From positions 1 to 18,841 of the forward strand of contig MSJI02000040.1 of assembly GCA_001931905.2 (NCBI GenBank): 18,841 bases of DNA, written 5' to 3'. Positions 1-7,356 of this stretch are shown here, in pieces. Position 1 is the first letter of the stretch, and each line of letters begins with the position of its first letter. The DNA is from Cladosporium sp. IMV 00045 (lineage: Eukaryota > Ascomycota > Dothideomycetes > Cladosporiales > Cladosporiaceae). The notes under the pieces were generated by a model that was given only the letters and a program-made list of their open reading frames with translations, made no database searches and was not told the origin of the DNA. The translations under genes were made by a program, and so were the position numbers.

Positions 1-52
1 CGCGCCTTTTCTCGTCGCGTTCCGCGTCGTCGCCTGGTCGCACGCCACCGTC

Positions 53-1649
53 ATGAGCAACATGAATTACCAGCAACCAGCTGGCACTCCGCAATGGAAC
101 CCGAACCCGCCGCCTGCACCACCGCAGCAGCAGACTCCAACTTCTCAGGCACCGCCACCTGCGCAACCGCAACAACCTCAGCAACAACAACAACCGCCTC
201 CGCCGCAACAACCGCAACAACAGCAGCCTCCGCCGCAGCCTCAACAGCAGCCATGGTCGCCGCAGCCTCAGAACGGCCAGTATGCACCCCGGCCCAATCA
301 AGTAAGTGCCCCGCCAAGACCAAGCCTGCATGCTGCGTAACTGTGAACATTTCCTTCTTTCCCCACAACATTGCACACCTTCTTCCCCATCCTCTAGTCG
401 AGCGATATCCCGAAAAAGCGAGCCCGCTCATCACCGTCGAAATGGGCGCGATCGACCCCCAGCTCGCGCAGCTGGCATCCGAGGACGCTAATGCTGATGC
501 GACCAAGCAGATTCCATCACTCTCCCAAGCAGTTCCACCGCAGCCTCAGCATCCAGTATGTGCCGTGCCATGTAGCGAACTCAGCTGTGATCTTGAAATG
601 CTAACAATTTATATAGCCCGTCATGCAGGATCCGTACCGTTCCCTACCGCCGCCCGCTCAAATGTACCCGGCCTACGGCCCGCCGATGGGATACGGCGCA
701 CCCGCTCAGCCCGCGCCGCGCCAGAGGACCGCCATCGCATGCCGATACTGTAGGAGAAGGAAGGTACGTTCAACAACAATGCGATACGGTCTATAAATGA
801 CGCGTCGCATACAACTATAAATACGCGCGACACCTGTGTGCCAGCGCGCGTCGCATGAGAGCTTGTATTGACGCGTCGCCAGATCCGCTGCTCCGGTTTC
901 GATCAGTCCGAGGACGGCCGCTGCACAAACTGCCAACGCTTCTCCCAAGAATGTGTCTTCACTCCCGTTTCTGCCCAGACGCAGGCCTTTGTTCCAGCAC
1001 ACACGGTCTGGCGTGGACAGCAGCCTCCGCCCAACGCCCAGCTCTACGGTAAGTCACTATATTGCCTAGGTATTGGACATAGCCTTGACTAACGCTCCAG
1101 AAGGGGCCTACGGTCAACCGCTGCCCCACAACCAACAACAGCAACAGCAACAGCAACAGCAACAACGTGATGCCTATCCGCAAGGTCAACAGCAGCCCGG
1201 CCAGTATCCGCCACCTCCTCCAGGCTACCAGCAACAACCGGGACAGCCTGTGTACCCTCAACCACCACAGCAAGGCACTCCTCCCCAGATGCAAGGCCAG
1301 CCCGGCGACCCGAACCGTAAGAGGCCTACCGAGGAGCCGCACACCCCGACACTCCCTCCGCCCAATCCCGGCGTTCAAGCCTCGTTGCCCCGCGACGGAC
1401 AATACGCCTATCCAGATCCCGCAGTCCTCACGCCTTCAGTTGGTGAGTAAATATTGAGACGCGATTAGCTTAGTTCACTCTTACTAACTCAAAACCGACT
1501 TCGTAGCAAAAGAAGACGGAGACATGTCCGTGATGAGCGATGGGATGCCGAAGATTCGCGAGAGAAACGGCGAGATGAAGGATGCTCAGACGCAGACAGA
1601 CGACGAGCTTCTTCTCGCCATCATGCAGCCCAAGGAGCCGGTCGCATGA
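53..1649 (+). CDS. Gln/Pro-rich Zn(II)2Cys6 transcription factor (6 exons)
   Basis: Predicted nuclear DNA-binding regulator of about 399 aa; target genes unknown. Exons read as 53-301, 403-555, 617-763, 883-1048, 1101-1442 and 1507-1649, which sum to 400 codons including TGA. Introns 2, 4 and 5 have clear gctaac/ctaac branch sites. The Gal4-type zinc cluster is at residues 176-207 with spacing Cx2Cx6Cx10Cx2Cx6C; an intron falls right after the RRRK stretch between Cys2 and Cys3. Residues 1-83 are Pro/Gln repeats, residues 250-260 are 11 consecutive Gln, and the rest of exon 5 is Pro/Gln/Gly-rich, typical of an activation or low-complexity region. The C-terminus is acidic (QTDDELLLAIM). There is no sign of the large fungal-specific middle homology domain, so this is a short-type regulator. 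Exon 2 is uncertain: acceptor AG 401-402 or AG 396-397 give different frames. The reading frame is also open from the window edge to 53, so a longer N-terminus is possible; ATG 53 is the first Met and is preceded by caccgtc. Confidence 0.85.
764..882 (+). other. Intron splitting the zinc-cluster codons of the first transcription factor
   Basis: Donor gtacgt at 764 and acceptor cag ending at 882; phase 0, 119 bp, the longest intron of the gene. Removing it joins RYCRRRK to IRCSGF and completes the six-cysteine cluster. The intron holds an 11-bp direct repeat, tgacgcgtcgc, at 798-808 and 869-879, and two ctataaat copies. Confidence 0.85.
1131..1165 (+). repeat. CAA/CAG trinucleotide repeat coding polyglutamine
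   Basis: Eleven consecutive Gln codons alternating CAA and CAG inside exon 5 of the first transcription factor. The interruption of CAG by CAA should reduce slippage. Similar imperfect CAA/CCG tracts run through exon 1 (about 130-250). Confidence 0.95.
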
Positions 1650-1846
1650 CACGCTTGCTAATACTGCCGGACGATGCGTTGCAGACAATTACTAACACTT
1701 TGGGATCTGACTTTTCTTGCAAGGCGTTAATGCTTTTGGTGGCTTTCTCGAATTTTTATCTGTTTTCCAAGCGTCCTTCGCCACCGCTCTCGTCGCTGGG
1801 AGAGCTTGAGCTGTGGCTATATCCAGAACGAATGATTCAAACCTGA

Positions 1847-1898
1847 GAACTCGGCCGGAGAACCGGCAGTTCTTTGGAATTCGAGAGAGAGTAATTCC
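1847..1898. repeat. Two adjacent inverted repeats downstream of the first transcription factor
   Basis: The first hairpin pairs gaact (1847-1851) with agttc (1868-1872) and gccgg (1854-1858) with ccggc (1863-1867), around an agaa loop and with a 2-nt bulge. The second pairs ggaatt (1876-1881) with aattcc (1893-1898) around a purine-rich loop. They lie about 200-250 bp past the stop codon, so they could sit in a 3' UTR or near the end of the transcript; that role is inferred. Confidence 0.6.
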
Positions 1899-1980
1899 TA
1901 GTTTAAAAACTGTAAGATGTATGCGAAAACCAACGAACTTGAACTTCCACTTGATCCCACACCTCCACCTTCATTCTCTG

Positions 1981-2004
1981 CAACTTGCGACAACTTGCGA
2001 CAAC
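1981..2004. repeat. 10-bp tandem repeat, about 2.3 copies
   Basis: The unit aacttgcgac is repeated head-to-tail without mismatch and followed by a partial aac. No function is evident. Confidence 0.85.
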
Positions 2005-2259
2005 ACCCTCTCCAACGTCCGTGAAGTCGAAGTCGATAAAAACAATAATTGAGGCTTGAGGCTTCTCGGACCGTCCCTCTTTCGGGAGCGATCTCTGGGA
2101 CCGAGGACCGACTCACTGGTCTGGATGATTGTGAGGAACTTGGCTTTCGCGCGGTTGCGGCATGGCGGCCCTACGCGCGCTTGTGGGGCGGCACGAGAGA
2201 CAGCGTCACCACTTCATGTGGAAAGCTGAGAGTATGACGAAGTGTTCGAGTCGTTTAAG

Positions 2260-2328
2260 GTGAGTTCACAAAATTGCGACGTCGGGCCTTGCGAAGAGAC
2301 ACAACCCCTTCTGACAGCAACATCACAG
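2260..2328 (+). other. Probable 5' leader intron of the C2HC5 protein gene
   Basis: Strong donor gtgagt at 2260, a ctgac branch-like site at 2311-2315 and acceptor cacag ending at 2328 give a 69-bp intron ending 24 bp before the chosen ATG (2353). Without splicing, the frame of the main protein runs on through it but has no upstream ATG, only a GTG. The intron is inferred from signals alone. Confidence 0.55.
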
Positions 2329-2352
2329 GGTATCTCAAGACTTGAATCCAAA

Positions 2353-4077
2353 ATGGCAGCCTCTCTGGAAACATGGGCTGTTCCTCGCTTGCAGCAACTG
2401 CTGCCGCTGGACGAAGATAGCTTGAAGCAAATCATCACATACACGGACACTCTGCCGAAGGATGTAGCGGCCGAGCACCTGAAGAACATGCTCGGAGACT
2501 CACCGCAGGCGTTCGAGTTCATCTCCAGCTTCAACATGCGCCGCCAGAAACCACCAAGCGATGCAACACCGAAACCGCCAGCACAGCAAAGCAGTCGTTC
2601 AAATAATGCTACGCCGCGCACAGCATCGCCGGCGTCGGGGACAGAGGTACCGAGAGCAAATCCTAGACAGAAGAAGAAGAAGGCGAACATACATACGCTT
2701 CCGGCACGGCAAATCGAGGACCACGGAAATGTGAGCGGCGGATATCGAAAACGCCAGGAGGAAGACGAGTACAAGCCCAAGCCTCCCAAGCAGAGTCACA
2801 AACAGCAGGTTGCGGACAACCTGGCCCTTCGCGAGAAACCTGATGCCACGCAAATGCCTCTCATCACGGACACCGCAGCACCAAACACGAAACCGTCTCC
2901 TCGACCACCGCCCTCGGCTGCTGGACAGTTAATTTCTGATGCTCTGGCACCACCCGCTAAGAAGAGTTCCGCCGCCTCGTCGAGAAACGGCAGCCCAGCA
3001 CCGAAGACAAAAGTCAATATCTCAGGCGGCACAGCAATGCACGGCGCCTCCACCGCCCTCTCCGACCTCGACTCCGCCATCCGCTCGCTAGAAATCCAAA
3101 CAAACCCCTCTCTCGCCTCAGACTCACCCGCAGACCTCAAGAAGCGCCAATGCAACTGCATGGCGACGCGCCATCCCCTACTCGAGATCGCGCCCAACTG
3201 CATGTCGTGCGGCAAAGTGATCTGCCTCAAACAAGGCCTCGGCCCGTGCACCTTCTGCAACACGCCCATCATCTCCTCGGACGAAATCACCAAAGTCCTC
3301 CGCATTCTCAAAGACGAGCGCGGCGAAGAAAAAATGAAAGCCAACAACGCCACGCACAAGCGCGCCGAAGTGGCCTCAGGAAAAGCCCGCGCCTTCACCG
3401 GCCGCGAATTCCTCTCCCAAACATCCTCGTCCAAACCCTCGCCCCTCTCCTCCGCCCCGGCTTCCGAAGACGAAAACTCCAGCTCCGTAGCCGCCAAAGA
3501 CGCCGCCAAAGCGCACCGCGACAAGCTCCTCACTTTCCAAGCGAATAATGCGCGTCGCACGCAAATCCACGACGAAGCGGCCGACTACGACCTCCCCTCT
3601 TCGGGCACGAGCATGTGGGCCAGTCCGCAGGAGCGTGCGCAGCAGCTGAAGAAACAGCAGCGGATGCTGCGCGAGATGGAGTGGAGTGCGAGGCCGGAGT
3701 ATGAGAAGCGCCAGATGGTCGCGAGTATTGATTTGAAGGGCGGGAGGGTCGTGAGGCGCATGGCGGAGGTGGAGAAGCCGGATTTCAACGAGACTGGGGT
3801 TGAGAGTGAGGCGGAGGAGGAGAGTGGGTTTCAGGCGCCGGCGCCGGAGGGTGGGAGGGATGAGGGCGCTTTTAGTAATAATCCTTTGGTGGGCACGATG
3901 GTGAGGCCAAAGGCGAGGGAGGACAAGGGCAAGCACCCTGAGAGGGAGAAGGAGAGTACGTGGCGGAGGGTGCAGATGGATGAGGATGATAATGAGGGTT
4001 GGATTTTGGACGGTGGTACTTATGGTGGGAGGATTGAAGGGAGGGTCTTGGGGGATGATGAGCATGCCTTCGGTTAG
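2353..4077 (+). CDS. RQT4: C2HC5 zinc-finger protein, TRIP4/ASC-1 family (Rqt4-like)
   Basis: Single exon, 574 aa. The zinc-binding block at residues 267-302 shows eight ligands (C267, C269, H274, C283, C286, C291, C299, C302) in the zf-C2HC5 arrangement of human TRIP4/ASC-1 and yeast Rqt4. In yeast and human that family works with a Slh1/ASCC3-type helicase in the ribosome-quality-control trigger complex, which splits collided ribosomes; the human protein was first described as a transcription coactivator. Here that role is inferred by family. Residues 1-60 form a compact helical segment (start MAASLETWAVPRLQ, with LPLDEDSLKQII) that looks like the N-terminal module of fungal relatives. Residues 65-260 are basic, Ser/Pro-rich and probably disordered. 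The tail is charged, with an RAQQLKKQQRML helix and an ERREYEKR-like basic helix region before an acidic Gly-rich end. ATG 2353 is preferred because it begins this N-terminal module and is the first in-frame ATG. Confidence 0.85.
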   Translation: MAASLETWAVPRLQQLLPLDEDSLKQIITYTDTLPKDVAAEHLKNMLGDSPQAFEFISSFNMRRQKPPSDATPKPPAQQSSRSNNATPRTASPASGTEVPRANPRQKKKKANIHTLPARQIEDHGNVSGGYRKRQEEDEYKPKPPKQSHKQQVADNLALREKPDATQMPLITDTAAPNTKPSPRPPPSAAGQLISDALAPPAKKSSAASSRNGSPAPKTKVNISGGTAMHGASTALSDLDSAIRSLEIQTNPSLASDSPADLKKRQCNCMATRHPLLEIAPNCMSCGKVICLKQGLGPCTFCNTPIISSDEITKVLRILKDERGEEKMKANNATHKRAEVASGKARAFTGREFLSQTSSSKPSPLSSAPASEDENSSSVAAKDAAKAHRDKLLTFQANNARRTQIHDEAADYDLPSSGTSMWASPQERAQQLKKQQRMLREMEWSARPEYEKRQMVASIDLKGGRVVRRMAEVEKPDFNETGVESEAEEESGFQAPAPEGGRDEGAFSNNPLVGTMVRPKAREDKGKHPEREKESTWRRVQMDEDDNEGWILDGGTYGGRIEGRVLGDDEHAFG

Positions 4078-4339
4078 ATGGCTGTGTCTTCGCTATTCTG
4101 TGTGGGTTTGATTGGGGTGGTTGTGGTTGAGTTTCACGAGCTCGACGACGTACTGGATGATAGAAATGGAGGTCATGGAGTGGCGGAAATAGGACCCCTT
4201 GGTGTTATGGCATATGGCATGAAAAGATGCCACGCCGAAAAATGTTATAAAAGAGCAATTAGACTTGCCCTTCCCAACATTGTCAGTTACCCACACAGAC
4301 AAGAAAGGATGAATCTCAACCTCCCTCGCCCTCAGGTCC
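4078..4339. other. Short convergent spacer between the C2HC5 gene and the methyltransferase gene
   Basis: About 260 bp separate the two facing stop codons. It contains a gttataaaagag stretch near 4245 and must hold both 3' ends, whose transcripts may overlap. No gene is seen. Confidence 0.7.
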
Positions 4340-5428
4340 TCACATTGCATCCCTCCTCAATCCCACCCCACCCCCCACAACCCCCTCCCCATCACTTTTC
4401 AACGCCATCTGCCCACCCACCGCATCCTGCACGCCCGCCACCCAACCCCTCAACTTCCCCCAAACCGTGGGCGCTTTCCTCCCCTTCGCGATAAAAATCG
4501 TCCTCTCCTTGCGTCCCTCCGGGAAATCGAAAACCGCCGGCTCCGGCAAGACGTCGAATGCGAAATCTTCCAGACCCGCGGCGGTGAAGAGGCGTTCGAT
4601 ACCTTGCGAGGTGAAGCCGTGGTGTTTGATTGTGTGGGCTGTGGCGGGGAGGGTATTGGAGGAGGACGAGGGTTGGTTGGCGTGTCCGTGTCCGTGTCCG
4701 TGTTGGTGTTCGCTTCCAGTTCGTGACTCGAAGGGGAGGAAGTCGACGATTACCAGCACGCCTGTTTCGGGCTTGAGGCGTTCGGACAGACGCTTGACAG
4801 CGAGGGGAGGGTCTTCGAAGTGGTGGAATCTGTATTCCCACCTTTTGTCAGTCCGTTCGATTTCATCAAATATCATTGCCCCAATCCCCAAGAAAATCAA
4901 CAAAACTGAGTCCCAAAAACAAACTCACCCAAGCCCAATAACAGCGACATCGAACCCATGGAACTCCTGCCCAGCGAGCTCAGGAGGGACTTGATCGCCC
5001 AACAAATCACCCACAACGGCATTGGCCTGCTCTTCGGAAAGACCCGACGACCTCGCAGCCTCATTATACAGCCTGACCATATGCTCACTAACATCAATCC
5101 CACGGATCGTGCTCACCCACCCGCCCAGAGCTTTGGTGACGGAGCCCGTGCCGCAGGCGTAGTCGAGGAGGCGGACGTCGCGGGCATCGTTGTGTTCTGT
5201 GTCATCATTGTTGGTGGTGCTGGGAAGCCACGGCACCCCGAGCCAGGATTTGCGCTCTTGTAGCGCCTCAGCGACTTGGTTTGAGATGCCGATTTGCCAG
5301 GACTTGGTGTTGTAGGTTGAAGCTAGGTCGCTGGGAGGGAGAGGGGAGTTAGTTGGGTGAATGGGAGGAGAATATCGGGGTTTGGCTTACTCGAAGGCTT
5401 TGCGGTTGGCTTCTGTAAAGGCGCTCAT
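4340..5428 (-). CDS. Class I SAM-dependent methyltransferase (3 exons)
   Basis: Predicted soluble methyltransferase of 309 aa that would transfer a methyl group from S-adenosylmethionine; substrate unknown. Exons on the minus strand are 5428-5391, 5330-4929 and 4829-4340 (introns of 60 and 99 bp), summing to 310 codons. Motif I is LLDYACGTGS at residues 67-76; GIDVS at 90-94 fits the acidic residue that binds the ribose; DVAVIGLG at 140-147 followed by FHHFEDP at 148 is the motif IV/post-IV region seen in fungal methyltransf_11/25-type proteins; RLKPETGVLVIVDF is the next strand and loop. The start MSAFTEANRKAF and then DLASTYNTKSWQ is typical of this group. An unusual insertion at about 185-205 is rich in His-Gly and Ser. 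The gene is convergent with the C2HC5 gene and has no biosynthetic neighbours, so a secondary-metabolite role is not suggested. Confidence 0.88.
4679..4706. repeat. 6-bp tandem repeat coding His-Gly
   Basis: The unit tgtccg is repeated about four times on the plus strand. Read on the minus strand it codes HGHGHGH within the loop inserted after the VDF strand of the methyltransferase. Confidence 0.85.
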
Positions 5429-6812
5429 GGTTGAGAGGTAAGGTAGGTATGTTGTGGGTTGTGGTGTTGTATGGCAGTGGAAAGTGGCGATGTCGAAAGC
5501 ACTGTTTTCATATGTTGGTGTCGATCAGGTCACACCGATGTACTCGAGCCCCGTTGCACTTCAAGAGTACTTTGGATTGAACTTAGAAGCCGATGAGAGA
5601 AGACAGAGCGTACTATCTCAGTAGTTATATCCCATCCGATCAATAAACCGCACGCCCGCCACGGCAACAAACAGCTCAAGCGGGGACATGAAGTCGAGCT
5701 TTCGGAGAGTTCAGCCTGAAAACTCTCCGTCACAAGCATAAGATAACTCTCCGACGAACGAAATCAATATGTATCTAGACATTGATCGAGCAGAAAAAGG
5801 AATGTTGAAAAAGTTCCACTGACATAGTAGCCTATATTATTGAAAGTAACAAAACGACGACAGCAGTACCAGATGTCGGCAAGTGTACCATAAGCTGAAG
5901 TTGACAAGATCATCTCATGTTCCCACCTCATCGATCCGTTCCCCCGAACTTTCGAAACGTCGAGACATCCCACAATTTATATAAATGTTTCCCTTGGATT
6001 TTCAGTGTCTCCCAGAGGCATTGCTTACTTGTAGTGGTCATGTGAGGATTCAATTTGACTGACAACCTCAAGCGCGGATGGAAGACCCGGGAGGCGCTCG
6101 GGCGAAGTGTTTCATAGCAGAGATCATAGGAGAGGCAGGGGAAGGAGAGGTGCCGAACGAAGAAATGAGAAGATGCCTTTTGAATTTTTTTATGAAGAGG
6201 ACAGAACAGGGAAAAGGAGTCCTACGAGAAATTGCCCAAGAGGAAGAGGAAGTGAAGAAGTGAAATGAAAAGAAGCCAGCAAAGCCAGGACAGTCCGCTA
6301 TAACGCCAGCTCGATCGGTCCCCTTTTTTTCCAGCAGCGTAATAGAAGAGAGGAGAGGAGAGAAAAGCCAGCCAACGCCCTTTTTTGATCAAGACTCAAC
6401 ATTCCCAACCCTTCGGATTCCCGTTTTGGGAGTCTCCACCCCTCCGCAAAGTGCATTATGTCGTGAAGTAAGCGAGCCTGGTTTTTTTTTTGTCCCGGAA
6501 TGCGCCGCGCGTAGCCTCGCGATCAAGTATTTGTCTCGCTTGCGCGCCCAGGAGAAGAAGAAAGTGTGAGGGTCGTGCGATTCGAGCATCAGCCCGGACT
6601 TTTGAGAGCTTCCTTCCTGATTGACCCAGCCGATTTTCCCCCTTTCCCCTTTTGATAAGTCCTATGCGCGCAAAGAAGTTGCGCCGCGTTTTGTTGTGTT
6701 GTGTTGATTTTGATGCTGTCGTACTATGCTCCATCATGCGGCGGTGGCGGCGATCGCTAAACCACCACATCTAGTCTCGTTCGCGCTCGATTGGGAAGGA
6801 ATGCGTTCACTT
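5429..6812. other. Intergenic: methyltransferase promoter side and CKS1 3' side
   Basis: Both flanking genes are on the minus strand. The stretch has no supportable gene; a 61-codon plus-strand frame at 6078-6263 is a product of the purine-rich tract (GAAGAG runs, about 6078-6370). On the minus strand this tract is CT-rich, as is common upstream of fungal genes, though here it is over 600 bp from the methyltransferase start. A hairpin with repeated aactctccg copies lies at 5703-5753. Confidence 0.6.
5703..5753. repeat. Inverted plus direct repeat of aactctccg upstream of the methyltransferase
   Basis: Arm cggagagtt (5703-5711) is the exact reverse complement of aactctccg (5721-5729), and a third copy in direct orientation follows at 5745-5753. 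The spacer ttcagcctgaa is itself palindromic, so a longer stem with a 2-nt bulge can also form. The element lies about 275-325 bp upstream of the methyltransferase ATG. CGG/CCG ends in inverted orientation recall Zn2Cys6 half-sites, but no factor is implied. Confidence 0.7.
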
Positions 6813-7356
6813 TCAGTGAGTCGGGGCTTGGTAGTTCATAGGTCGCCTGTGAGGAGGAGAAAGAGGAATGTCAGTCACGTGCTCCATGCGCTTCCTGCTT
6901 GGCCTTGTCTCGGCAAAGACGATGGATTTTTGTACTCACTTGAACAGCAAGATGTGCGGCTCCGGCTCGTGTACCTCGTAGTGCTCCCAGCCCAGACTCT
7001 GGGTAATGCCGAGCCCTCTCCACTCATCCTCCCACAGCAGCTTGAGCGTGCCTCGCGCGCCGTCGAAGTAGTCCTTGGGAATGGCCTTGAGCATCTGCTT
7101 GGGCAGCTGCACGTGGCGGTACTCGTTGTGGTCGTCGTTGTACCTGTTCGTCGCAAGCGAGGCGCATTAGTAAGAGTGCATTCAATGGCGACGGACATGA
7201 TGCATTGGATGTTTGAAGCGGTGTAAGGTATGTGATGCCGTACCTTGATGAGTAGTGGATGGAATCGACAAACTCGTCCAGCTTGTCGCGCTCGGAATCG
7301 GTGAGGAGACGAGGCTTCTTGTTGCGGCGGGTGTAGTCAATGTCCATGGAGGCCAT
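6813..7356 (-). CDS. CKS1: Cyclin-dependent kinase regulatory subunit CKS1/Suc1 (3 exons)
   Basis: Small Cdk-binding adaptor of 116 aa that in yeast and animals binds Cdc28/Cdk1 and phosphorylated substrates, needed for cell-cycle transitions. Exons on the minus strand are 7356-7244, 7143-6940 and 6846-6813, with introns of 100 and 93 bp; the total is 117 codons. Family signatures are clear: [20 protein letters not shown] across the first junction, [33 protein letters not shown] with the HxPEPH beta-hinge at residues 96-101, and the tail KRPMNYQ supplied by the 34-nt last exon. Length is close to the usual 100-150 aa. The start [14 protein letters not shown] is the first ATG; a second in-frame ATG three codons later is also possible. 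A polar basic N-terminus precedes the core fold. No cell-cycle promoter box (ACGCGT) was seen just upstream. Confidence 0.96.

Larger units (their letters stand above)
1650..2259. other. Intergenic region between the first transcription factor and the C2HC5 protein
   Basis: No gene is supported here. It should hold the 3' end of the upstream gene and the promoter of the downstream one. Two adjacent inverted repeats lie at 1847-1872 and 1876-1898, and a 10-bp tandem repeat (aacttgcgac) at about 1981-2004. Several upstream ATGs (for example 2162 and 2234) precede the start chosen for the next gene. Short open frames on either strand look like chance. Confidence 0.6.

Noticed and set aside
3150..4065. 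Long antisense and shifted frames inside the C2HC5 gene
   Set aside because: Shadows of a GC-biased coding sequence; the sense frame carries the zinc-finger ligands.
6078..6263. 61-codon plus-strand open frame in a purine-rich stretch
   Set aside because: Composition is dominated by GAA/GAG runs, giving an artificial Glu/Lys-rich peptide; no domain, splice partner or start context.
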